54,734 nucleotides of DNA, taken from assembly GCF_014174215.1 (NCBI RefSeq), contig NZ_JABEQL010000027.1, positions 1 to 54,734 of the forward strand, read 5' to 3'. Position 1 is the first letter of the stretch. Every line of letters begins with the position of its first letter. The stretch comes from Gluconacetobacter tumulicola. Its GTDB lineage: Bacteria; Pseudomonadota; Alphaproteobacteria; Acetobacterales; Acetobacteraceae. This document shows positions 30,693-37,696 of this stretch, one piece after another. The translations under genes were made by a program, and so were the position numbers. The notes beneath the pieces were generated by a model, which did not search any database, was not told where the DNA came from, and saw nothing but the letters and a program-made list of their open reading frames with translations.

Positions 30693-31079
30693 ATGATTCT
30701 GATCGACGACCCCGCCATTGTGGCTGAAGTGACCGCGATGGCCGACCGGTATGAGGCGGCGCTGATGGCGAACGAGCTGGAGACGCTGGATGCGCTGTTC
30801 CGCGATGCGCCGGAGACGATCCGTTATGGTGTGGGTGAGATGCTGTATGGCTTTGCCGAGATCGCGGCCTTTCGCAAGGGGCGGGCTGGCGGGTCGCCGC
30901 AGCGGCGGGTGCTGCGGCGAGTGATCACGACCTTCGGCACCGATCTGGCCACCGTCAATCTGGAATTCCAGCGCGAGGGGGCCACGCGTATCGGGCGGCA
31001 GAGCCAGACCTGGGTGCGTACGGATGAAGGCTGGAAGATTACCTGCGCGCATGTCTCGCTGATGGCGGACGTATCCTGA
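30693..31079 (+). CDS. HpxZ/AtzH-like protein (DUF3225, NTF2-like fold)
   Basis: The 128-aa protein resembles the small SnoaL/NTF2-like family that includes HpxZ of oxalurate (purine) catabolism and AtzH. The pattern YEAALMANELETLDALFRDAPETIRYGVGE, then the conserved AFRKGRAGG and RRVITTFGTDLATVNLEF, supports this. Its job in other loci is accessory to amide hydrolysis and not fully defined. A strong AGGAGG lies upstream of the ATG. It sits 165 bp after the LysR gene, in a purine-type locus, which supports a role there. Confidence 0.8.
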   Translation: MILIDDPAIVAEVTAMADRYEAALMANELETLDALFRDAPETIRYGVGEMLYGFAEIAAFRKGRAGGSPQRRVLRRVITTFGTDLATVNLEFQREGATRIGRQSQTWVRTDEGWKITCAHVSLMADVS

Positions 31080-31080
31080 G

Positions 31081-31150
31081 AACCTGTCTGTCAATGCGCG
31101 CTGGTGGCGATCCGGCGCATGTTTCCTGTGCTCCGATGCTCACTTCACAT
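31081..31150 (+). repeat. Dispersed intergenic repeat, copy 1
   Basis: The segment contains AATGCGCGCTGG-TGGCGAT-CCGGCGCATG and then TTTCCTGTGCTCCGATGCTC. It begins 2 bp after the hpxZ-like stop and matches copies at 50614-50673 and 54569-54638. It can fold into a hairpin with loop TGGCGAT. It may be a REP-like or terminator element. Confidence 0.75.
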
Positions 31151-31208
31151 ATAGGCCGTTCTCGCTTGCCAGCCCACATTTTCCAGACAGATTCTGCTTC
31201 TGCATGTT

Positions 31209-31345
31209 GGTGGGAAGTCTGTTCTTTTTTGAAAAAAGAACCAAAAAAATTCTGATTTGTTCAGGAGCTTTTTGCCTGCTCGTTGCGAGGCACCTGAACG
31301 GATCAAAAGTCTTTTTGCTTCTTTTTTCAGAAAAAGAAGGGTCCT
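31209..31345. repeat. AT-rich hairpin cluster, likely intergenic repeat or bidirectional terminator
   Basis: Three inverted repeats follow one another. The first is GTTCTTTTTTGAAAAAAGAAC (31221-31241). The second pairs TTCAGGAGC with GCACCTGAA (about 31259-31298). The third is CTTCTTTTT-TCAG-AAAAAGAAG (31318-31339). Together they lie beyond the hpxZ-like gene and just past the cysG stop, so they could terminate both. The poly-T and poly-A stems stand out sharply from the GC-rich surroundings. Confidence 0.7.
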
Positions 31346-32748
31346 TACTCTATTGGTGGTGATACCACCCGATGGCGTACCACTTCGCCTACCAGGATCA
31401 GCGCGGGGCTGCCTATGCCGCTGGTGCGGGCCAGGTCGGGCAGGGTGGCCAAGGTGCCGGTCAGTACGCGCTGGTCGGGTTGGGTGCCGCGTTCGACGAT
31501 GGCGGCGGGCCAGTCGGGGGGGAGGCCGTGGTGGACCAGCATCGCGCACAGATCGGGCAGGGCGTGGACGCCCATATAGATGGCGATCGTCTGGCCCCTG
31601 CCTGCCATGCGGTCCCATGGCAGGTCCAGCGTGCCGTCCTTGCGGGCGTGGCCGGTGACGAAGAGGCAGGATTGGGCGCAGTCGCGGTGGGTCAGCGGAA
31701 TGCCGGCATAGGCGGCGCAGCCGATGGCGGCCGTGATGCCGGGCACGACTTGGAAGGGGATGCCGGCTTCGACCAGGGCCTCGATTTCCTCGCCGCCCCG
31801 GCCGAAGATGAACGGGTCGCCGCCCTTCAGGCGCAGCACGCGCTCGCCCGCGCGGGCGCGGCGGATCAGTTCGGCATTGATGTCGGGTTGCGGCATGGTG
31901 TGGCGGTCGCGCTGCTTGCCGACGAAGACACGCGTGGCGTCGCGGCGTACGCGGTCCAGCAGGGCGGGGGGCAGAAGCTGGTCGTAGAGCACGGAATCGG
32001 CATTCTGCATCAGGTGCAGCGCGCGCAGGGTCAGCAGGTCCGGGTCGCCGGGGCCGGCGCCGACCAGCCAGACCTCGCCTGTGACGCGTGTGCCGTCCAG
32101 GAGCTGGTCCAGCACCTGTCGGGCGGTTGCGGTGTCGCCGCGCTGGGCGGCGGCTCCGCCTGGGCCGTCCAGAAAATCTTCCCACACGCGGCGGCGGCGG
32201 TCGATGTCGGGGCAGTGTGCGACGACATGGGGGCGGGCGTCGCGCAGGAAGCGGGCGAGGCCGTCCAGCCCGGCCGGCATTGCGGCCTCGATGCGTTCGC
32301 GCAGGCGGCGGGCCAGGACCGGGGCGGCGCCGCCGGTGGAAATCGCGATCCGCACCGGGCCGCGATGGATCTGTGCGGGGGTGATGAAGCTGGAGGGTTC
32401 GGGATCGTCCACCGCGCAGACCGGGATGTTCAGCGCGTCGGCCCGTGCGGCGACGGCGCGGTTGACGGCGCGGTCGTCGGTGGCGGCGTAGACCAGGCGG
32501 CAGCCGGGCAGCATTGCATTCAGTTGGTCGGGATGGGCTTCGGCGGCGATGTGGTGGATCTGCCCGGTGTCGCGCAGGGTGGCCAGCGCGTCGTCCAGCG
32601 TGGGGGCCAGGACCTCGATCCATGCCGCGTGGGCCAGCAGCAGTCGGATCTTGTTCAGGGCGATGCCGCCGCCGCCCACGACCAGCACGCGCGCGCCGCG
32701 CAGGCGCAGGGCGATGGGGAACCAGCCGGGTTCGTCCGATGCGGTCAT
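31345..32748 (-). CDS. cysG: Siroheme synthase (uroporphyrinogen methyltransferase / precorrin-2 dehydrogenase / ferrochelatase)
   Basis: The 467-aa fused protein has an N-terminal dehydrogenase-chelatase part (VLVVGGGGIALNKIRLLL, SFITPA). A SAM methyltransferase part follows (VGAGPGDPDLLTLRA, GGDPFIFGRGGEE, VVPGITAAIGCAAYAGIPLTHRD). It converts uroporphyrinogen III to siroheme in the cytosol, the cofactor of sulfite and nitrite reductases. The ATG at 32748 is chosen because its ATGA overlaps the mobB stop (32745-32747), indicating coupling; an ATG at 32787 would add 13 residues. The pairing with molybdenum-cofactor genes suggests supply for nitrate/nitrite assimilation, which is inference. 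Confidence 0.95.
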   Translation of the reverse strand: MTASDEPGWFPIALRLRGARVLVVGGGGIALNKIRLLLAHAAWIEVLAPTLDDALATLRDTGQIHHIAAEAHPDQLNAMLPGCRLVYAATDDRAVNRAVAARADALNIPVCAVDDPEPSSFITPAQIHRGPVRIAISTGGAAPVLARRLRERIEAAMPAGLDGLARFLRDARPHVVAHCPDIDRRRRVWEDFLDGPGGAAAQRGDTATARQVLDQLLDGTRVTGEVWLVGAGPGDPDLLTLRALHLMQNADSVLYDQLLPPALLDRVRRDATRVFVGKQRDRHTMPQPDINAELIRRARAGERVLRLKGGDPFIFGRGGEEIEALVEAGIPFQVVPGITAAIGCAAYAGIPLTHRDCAQSCLFVTGHARKDGTLDLPWDRMAGRGQTIAIYMGVHALPDLCAMLVHHGLPPDWPAAIVERGTQPDQRVLTGTLATLPDLARTSGIGSPALILVGEVVRHRVVSPPIE

Positions 32749-33293
32749 GGCGTGTGTCCTGTGGTCTGGTTTCCTGTGGTCTGGCACGGGCGGGCATGGG
32801 CCAGCACGAAGGCGGCGATGGCGTCGGTGTCGTTGAGGTCCAGCCGGGCGATACCGGGTGGCAGGTCCAGCGTGGGGGCATCGGTGGCGACGGCTGCGAT
32901 CTGGGGCGTGGCGGGCCAGAGCGGGTCCTTGCCGAGGGTGGGACGGTAGATTTCGATCGCGACCGGCAGGGCTGTGCGGAAGCCTTCGACCAGGATCAGG
33001 TCCGCCGGGGCCATGCGGGCGATCAGGTCGGGCAAGGTGGGGTGGTCTGGGCCGTCCTGTTCATGCAGCAGGGCCCAGCGTGTGTCGGAGGCCACCAGCA
33101 CCTCGTGCGCGCCGGCCGTGCGGTGGCGGTGGGAATCCTTGCCCGGGCGGTCCATGTCGAAGCCATGGTGGGCGTGCTTGATGGTGGAGACGCGCAGGCC
33201 TCGTGCGGCCAGCGTTTCCAGCAGGCGGACCATCAATGTGGTCTTGCCCGTGCCGCTGCGCCCGGTAATGCCCATGATGGCGGCCTGCCCCAT
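32745..33293 (-). CDS. mobB: MobB, molybdopterin-guanine dinucleotide biosynthesis GTP-binding protein
   Basis: The 182-aa protein has a P-loop (GITGRSGTGKTTL) near the start and later HAHHGFDMD, with ILVEGFRT as the switch-like segment. MobB binds GTP and assists MobA in adding GMP to molybdopterin. The ATG is preceded by AGGACG. Its stop is shared with the cysG start. It is divergent from mobA, with 107 bp between the starts, so the two genes may share a control region. Confidence 0.92.
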   Translation of the reverse strand: MGQAAIMGITGRSGTGKTTLMVRLLETLAARGLRVSTIKHAHHGFDMDRPGKDSHRHRTAGAHEVLVASDTRWALLHEQDGPDHPTLPDLIARMAPADLILVEGFRTALPVAIEIYRPTLGKDPLWPATPQIAAVATDAPTLDLPPGIARLDLNDTDAIAAFVLAHARPCQTTGNQTTGHTP

Positions 33294-33400
33294 CGTTTCG
33301 TCCTGTTGCGTTCCGCGTGTTCGTAGGGGGTACAGGTGCCTTCAATCCCCGGTGATGGCAAGGTCGGGAGCTGAGGGGCCAGCGGCAAGGGAGCGTGGCG

Positions 33401-34012
33401 ATGGGGTGTGCTGGTGTGGTTCTGGCGGGCGGGGCGGCCACCCGCATGGGTGGGGGCGACAAGCCGCTTGTGACCGCCGGGCGCTCGACCCTGCTGGCGC
33501 GACTGCTGGCGCGTCTGGCGGGGGAGGATATGACGCTGGCCATCAACGCGCGGGGTGATGAAGCGCGCTTTGCGGCCTATGGGCTGCCGGTGCTGCCTGA
33601 CGGGATCGAGGGCGCCGGGCCGCTGGCCGGGGTGCTGGCGGCCATGGACTGGGCGGCTGGGCTGGAATGCGCCTGGGTGCTGACGGTGCCGGGGGATACG
33701 CCCTTCGTGCCGCGCGGGCTGGCGGCTGCGCTGGCGCCCGGGCCGTCGGTGGCGGTGTCGGGCGGGCGGCGGCACCATCTGGTGGCGTTGTGGCCGGTGG
33801 CGGCGCGGGGGGCGTTGCGTGCCCGGCTGGAGGGGGTGGCGCCCGATGCACCGCGTGCGGCCTTCGGCGTGCGGGCGTTTGCCGAGACGGTGGGGGTGCG
33901 GGAGGTGGTGTTCCCGGATCGGCCGTTCGATCCGTTCCTGAACGTCAATACGCCGGAGGATCTGGTGGTGGCGCGCGCGGTTGCCGAGGGGGAGGATGGG
34001 GGAGGGGGTTAG
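33401..34012 (+). CDS. mobA: MobA, molybdenum cofactor guanylyltransferase
   Basis: The 203-aa protein has the nucleotidyltransferase signature LAGGAATRMGGGDKPL and PGDTPFVPRGLA. LNVNTPEDL lies near the end. It adds GMP from GTP to Mo-molybdopterin for bis-MGD enzymes such as nitrate reductase. The ATG at 33401 follows AAGGGAG at 7-bp spacing; a GTG at 33395 is too close to that site. Its end overlaps the convergent GntR gene by 4 bp. Confidence 0.93.
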   Translation: MGCAGVVLAGGAATRMGGGDKPLVTAGRSTLLARLLARLAGEDMTLAINARGDEARFAAYGLPVLPDGIEGAGPLAGVLAAMDWAAGLECAWVLTVPGDTPFVPRGLAAALAPGPSVAVSGGRRHHLVALWPVAARGALRARLEGVAPDAPRAAFGVRAFAETVGVREVVFPDRPFDPFLNVNTPEDLVVARAVAEGEDGGGG

Positions 34013-34725
34013 GCCTGGGCTTTCCTCGGGCGTTTTGCGCGGCCGCCCACGGAGCGTTCGCTGACATCGATGGCCGCGCGCAGGTGGCTGATCATTTCGG
34101 CCTTCGCGACATCCTCCTTCCTGCGCAGCAGGGAATCGACGATGCGGCGATGTTCGGCGATCGTTGCGTCCACCGAATATTCCTGGAGCGAGACCAGGTT
34201 GCCGACCTTGGAAAACCAGATCTGGTCGTAGCTGACCTCGAGCTGATGCGTCAGGAGGCGGTTTTCGCCGCCATTGGCGATCGCGACGTGGAACAGGGCG
34301 TCCAGGCGTTCGTAATCGTAGAACCGGCGCTGGTCGGCCGCCTTCTGCTGTTCGTCCACGATGGCGCGGATCTGTTCCAGCGTGTCGTCGCTGGCGCGGC
34401 GGCAGCACAGGACGATCGTGCTGGCCTCGATCGCCTCGCGGAACTCATACAGTTCGCGGATGCGCTCCAGGGGCGGTTGGGCGACCGTGTAGAAACGCCC
34501 CCTGCGGCCGATCAGATTATCCTGGTGCAGTCTTTGCAGGGCCTCGCGGACCGGCGTGCGGCTGACGCCGTATCGGGTGGCGATCTCGTGCTCCTGCAGG
34601 ACGGTGCCGCCCGGGGTCCGGTCGTTGATCAGGTCCTGGCGGAGGATGAGGTACAGTTCCTCGCCCGTGTAATGGCGATCCATGCCGCTATCTGCTGGTT
34701 CCTCGGGTTGTGCCGCCTTTGCCAT
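34009..34725 (-). CDS. GntR-family (FadR/FCD) transcriptional regulator
   Basis: The 238-aa protein has an N-terminal winged HTH (LQEHEIATRYGVSRTPVREALQRLHQDNLI, in parts) and an all-helical FCD effector domain (LYEFREAIEASTIVLCCRRA, HFHVAIANGGENR-type with LFHVAIANGGENRLL, HRRIVDSLLRRK). FCD regulators are usually repressors released by a small acid or sugar acid. Four copies of CGGYATACTGAA upstream of genes in this locus make it the probable regulator. The ATG at 34725 is used; another at 34683 is possible. It lies just before the FAD oxidoreductase gene on the same strand. Confidence 0.9.
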   Translation of the reverse strand: MAKAAQPEEPADSGMDRHYTGEELYLILRQDLINDRTPGGTVLQEHEIATRYGVSRTPVREALQRLHQDNLIGRRGRFYTVAQPPLERIRELYEFREAIEASTIVLCCRRASDDTLEQIRAIVDEQQKAADQRRFYDYERLDALFHVAIANGGENRLLTHQLEVSYDQIWFSKVGNLVSLQEYSVDATIAEHRRIVDSLLRRKEDVAKAEMISHLRAAIDVSERSVGGRAKRPRKAQA

Positions 34726-34818
34726 GCCTCGATCCCCCCCCCCCGTCCGTCACTCATCCGCCTTTGCCATAGACCGGCCCTGCGAACAACAAACGCGCCG
34801 GCGGCCGGGGTGTGGGCG

Positions 34819-36099
34819 TCAGTCGCCGTTGAGGTGGAAACGTTCCAGGCGGAAGGGGGCGGCGGACGCCGTCGGGGCTGTGTCCGTCACGATATCCGCC
34901 ATCAGCCGGCCGGCTGCGGGCCCGATCCCGAACCCGTGCGCCGAAAACCCCGTTGCCAGGAAAAGACCGGGATAGCGCGCGACGGGGGAGAGGACCGGCA
35001 GTGCGTCGGGCAGGACGTCGATCGTGCCCGCCCAGCTTGCCGCGATGCGGGCGGAGCGGAAAACGGGTGCGTCCTCCTTCAGATGGTCCAGGGTTTCTTT
35101 CAGCGTCTCGGTGTCCGGCACCGGGTCGCAGGTGCGGAAATCCTCGAACGGGTTGGGGCGGCCGGGGCCGAACCGCCGCTCCAGCCGCAGTTCGCGGAAG
35201 AAATCCATGCCCATGCGAACGCGAAGAAGCTGTTTCTGCCTGAGATAGTTCGGCAGATACTGGCGCATGAAGCGCAGGGAATCCGGCGTGACGTGCGTGA
35301 GGGACGAGTTGCGGCGGGCCACCGTATAGCCGCCGTCGCGGCGGCGCCGCAGGCAATAGCGTGTCGAGGCCAGATTGACGTCGGGGCCGCCATCGACCGG
35401 CGTGGTGCGCAGGACGGAGGCGATGACGCGCAATTGCGGGAGCACGATTCCGAGCGTGGCGCACAGCCAGCGCGACCACACGCCCGCCGCGACCACGACC
35501 TTGCCCGCCGCCACGAATCCGGTCTCGGTCTCCACGCCCGCCACCGTGCCGCCCCGGATGTCGATGCGCCTGACGGCGTTGCCGGTCACGATATCGACCC
35601 CGGCCTGCCGGACCTTGCTTTCCAGAAAATTCATGGCCTGGTCGGGTTCGATGCCCGCATCGCCCGGGGCGAACACGGCACCGGCCCAGCGCCGCCGGAA
35701 CTGGGGCAGGAGGCGCGCTACCTCGTCCGCCTCGGCCATCCTGGCGTCCAGTCCGCGACCGGTTGCCTGGTCCAGCCAGCCGCGCAGGCCGGACCATTCG
35801 CCCGCATCGGCGGCCACGGACAACAGGCCGCATGGCCGGAATCCGAAATCGCCCTCCCGGGCCCATTGGCGCCAGAGCGGCCGGCTGTCGAGGGCCAGGG
35901 AGAGTTCCGCCATGTCCTGGCTGATGGTGCGCATCCAGCCCCAGTTGCGGCTGGATTGCTCGTATGCGGCCTCGCCCTTGTCGAAAACCACCACCGACAG
36001 GCCCCGCTCGCGCAGGAAAAGGGCGGTGGCCAGCCCGATGATGCCTGCGCCGGCTATGGCGACATCATAGTGCTGACCCAGGTTCTGTGGCGATGTCAT
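34819..36099 (-). CDS. FAD-dependent oxidoreductase, DadA-like (paralog A)
   Basis: The 426-aa flavoprotein begins with a Rossmann motif (AGAGIIGLATALFLRERG, residues 16-33). Next is EQSSRNWGWMR (47-57), a motif seen in DadA-like oxidases or dehydrogenases of D-amino, N-methyl or imino acids. A late FSAHGFGIGPAAGRLMADI segment completes the FAD-binding half. The substrate is not readable. The ATG at 36099 places the CGGTATACTGAA site (36147-36158) 48 bp upstream; an ATG at 36144 would put that site directly on the start. A second paralog lies at 43980. Confidence 0.85.
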   Translation of the reverse strand: MTSPQNLGQHYDVAIAGAGIIGLATALFLRERGLSVVVFDKGEAAYEQSSRNWGWMRTISQDMAELSLALDSRPLWRQWAREGDFGFRPCGLLSVAADAGEWSGLRGWLDQATGRGLDARMAEADEVARLLPQFRRRWAGAVFAPGDAGIEPDQAMNFLESKVRQAGVDIVTGNAVRRIDIRGGTVAGVETETGFVAAGKVVVAAGVWSRWLCATLGIVLPQLRVIASVLRTTPVDGGPDVNLASTRYCLRRRRDGGYTVARRNSSLTHVTPDSLRFMRQYLPNYLRQKQLLRVRMGMDFFRELRLERRFGPGRPNPFEDFRTCDPVPDTETLKETLDHLKEDAPVFRSARIAASWAGTIDVLPDALPVLSPVARYPGLFLATGFSAHGFGIGPAAGRLMADIVTDTAPTASAAPFRLERFHLNGD

Positions 36100-36146
36100 G
36101 TCATAGGGGACCGGTTGCCGTTTCCCGTCCTGTTTAAACTGCATTC

Positions 36147-36158
36147 CGGTATACTGAA
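36147..36158. promoter_or_regulatory. Candidate GntR operator, site 1
   Basis: CGGTATACTGAA lies upstream of the FAD oxidoreductase gene, in the divergent region shared with the hydroxyacid dehydrogenase gene. It is repeated at 36269-36280 in inverted orientation. The GGTATAC core resembles sites of FCD-type GntR proteins. Confidence 0.6.
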
Positions 36159-36268
36159 AAGGGGGTGCGGGAGGGATTGCCGCTTTGTTTCGGAGATCGC
36201 GCGGGAAAATATGAGGAATGGAAAGGAAGAAGATTCGTTTTCGGAATGGACGCGGTGCGTATTCCTGG

Positions 36269-36280
36269 TTCAGTATACCG
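36269..36280. promoter_or_regulatory. Candidate GntR operator, site 2 (inverted)
   Basis: TTCAGTATACCG is the exact reverse complement of site 1. It is 71 bp upstream of the dehydrogenase ATG at 36351. The two sites, 122 bp apart start to start and in opposite orientation, bracket the divergent promoter region. Confidence 0.6.
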
Positions 36281-36350
36281 TAATGGCGGTGGGCGAACTG
36301 GCGCCGGTCTGGCGGCCGCCCGTGCGGGAGGGCCGGAAAGGGAGCGTCTC

Positions 36351-37292
36351 ATGACATGTCTTGCCATCAGGTCGGGCGGAGCCGCGGCATTGGCGGAATG
36401 GAAAGCGGCGTTTGCCCCGCTGATGCCGGAACTGGAGGTGCTGGGGTGGGCGGATGCCTGCGCGGCGCCCGAGCGGGTCGATTTCGTTCTGGCATGGGAG
36501 CCGGAGGGCGCGATGCTGCGCCGCATGACCGGGCTGAAGGCCATTGTCAGCAGCGGCGCGGGGGTCGATCACATCACCCGCGACCCGCTATGGCCCCGGC
36601 ATGTTCCGCTCTATCGCATGGGCGATGCCGAGCTTGGGCCGCAGATGTCGGACTATGTGCTGTGGGCCAGCCTGTGCTGCCTGAGACGCGCGTGGACGTG
36701 GCGGAATGCCCGGCAGGCGCATGAATGGCTCGCCTTTCCCGGCAATCGGCTGGCGGGCGATACGACGGTCGGCATCATGGGATTGGGGAATCTGGGACGC
36801 GAGGTGGCGATGCGCCTGGTCGGTGCCGGGTTCCGGGTCGCGGGCTGGGCGCGATCGCGGCATGAGGTGCCGGGTGTCGCCTGCCATGCCGGCGAAGGCG
36901 GTTTCGCGCCCTTCCTGGCCTCGGTCGATATCCTCGTCTGCCTTCTGCCGTCCACTCCCGAGACGCGGGGAATCCTGGGGGCCGGCACGTTCGCGGCGCT
37001 GAGGCGGGGGGCGTGCGTGGTCAATGCGGGCCGTGGCAGCCATCTGGTCGAGGACGATCTGGTGGCGGCGCTCGATGCGGGGCTGCTCGACGGTGCGGTG
37101 CTGGACGTGTTCATGCGGGAACCGCTGCCGCCTGAAAATCCGTTGTGGGCGCATCCGAACATCATCATCACGCCCCATGCCGCCGCCGAGGCGTCGCGGC
37201 CGGCGAAGGCCGAGCATGCCGTGCGGGTGATCCGGGCCGTGCTGCGTGGCGAGGAAGCGCCGCTCCGCTACCGGCCGGAGCGCGGATACTGA
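36351..37292 (+). CDS. D-2-hydroxyacid dehydrogenase family protein (GhrA-like)
   Basis: The 313-aa protein has an NAD(P)-binding GxGxxG (GIMGLGNLGREVA) and the catalytic arginine in NAGRGSHLVEDDLVAALDAG. The E is in MREPLPPENPLW and the H in ITPHAAAEA. These fit the glyoxylate/hydroxypyruvate reductase branch. It could reduce a 2-oxo acid made by the neighbouring FAD oxidase to a D-hydroxy acid. The ATG at 36351 has a strong GGAAAGGGAG upstream. It is divergent from the oxidase and shares its candidate operators. Confidence 0.9.
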   Translation: MTCLAIRSGGAAALAEWKAAFAPLMPELEVLGWADACAAPERVDFVLAWEPEGAMLRRMTGLKAIVSSGAGVDHITRDPLWPRHVPLYRMGDAELGPQMSDYVLWASLCCLRRAWTWRNARQAHEWLAFPGNRLAGDTTVGIMGLGNLGREVAMRLVGAGFRVAGWARSRHEVPGVACHAGEGGFAPFLASVDILVCLLPSTPETRGILGAGTFAALRRGACVVNAGRGSHLVEDDLVAALDAGLLDGAVLDVFMREPLPPENPLWAHPNIIITPHAAAEASRPAKAEHAVRVIRAVLRGEEAPLRYRPERGY

Positions 37293-37424
37293 CCGGCCGC
37301 GAGCCGTGCATGCTCACCGGGCCGCAGGGACGCGGAGGTGGACCCGTTGGATCGGTATAAATCTTTTCATGGAAAAGGTTTTTTGTGCGGTACTTCCGGC
37401 GGATTCCATCCGTTCCGATAAATC

Positions 37425-37436
37425 CGGCATACTGAA
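37425..37436. promoter_or_regulatory. Candidate GntR operator, site 3
   Basis: CGGCATACTGAA differs from sites 1 and 2 at one position (C for T). It lies 272 bp before the chosen TonB receptor start and is a direct repeat of site 4. Confidence 0.55.
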
Positions 37437-37569
37437 TCTGATTTTCGGGGAGGGGGACGATTCTTCCTGGAATTCAGTGTGGTGAGTAATTTTATAGTCC
37501 TATGAAATGAGAAATATGATCATTTCGTTTAAAAAATATATGGACAGCGTGCGGCCTGCTTCCTAATCT

Positions 37570-37581
37570 CGGCATACTGAA
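37570..37581. promoter_or_regulatory. Candidate GntR operator, site 4
   Basis: CGGCATACTGAA is identical to site 3 and 145 bp downstream of it, a spacing that is close to 14 helical turns. This could allow two regulator dimers to be on the same face with a DNA loop; that is inference. Confidence 0.55.
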
Positions 37582-37696
37582 AACGGAATGGATGATGGAG
37601 GCAGGAAATGATCCCCTGGTCCGGCATGCCCAGCCCGTCAGTCCCTTTTCACGGCAGGTCCGTCCCGCGCCGCCTCCCTGTCCCGGAGATACGCTT

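Larger units (their letters stand above)
37293..37696. promoter_or_regulatory. Intergenic region upstream of the TonB receptor, with two GntR-type sites
   Basis: This 404-bp gap has no supported gene. It contains two direct copies of the operator candidate at 37425-37436 and 37570-37581, and an AT-rich segment at about 37490-37550 that may include the promoter. An ATG at 37592 in the receptor frame lies close after the second site, but the signal peptide points to the later start at 37697. Confidence 0.5.

Noticed and set aside
31145-32881. Long 578-codon minus frame over cysG
   Set aside because: It is the +1 shadow of cysG and is R/P-rich without motifs; the cysG frame has the full siroheme synthase motifs.
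34754-35866. Minus-strand frame overlapping the FAD oxidoreductase (370 codons)
   Set aside because: It is an alternative frame of the oxidoreductase at 34819-36099, which has clear FAD motifs; this one has none.
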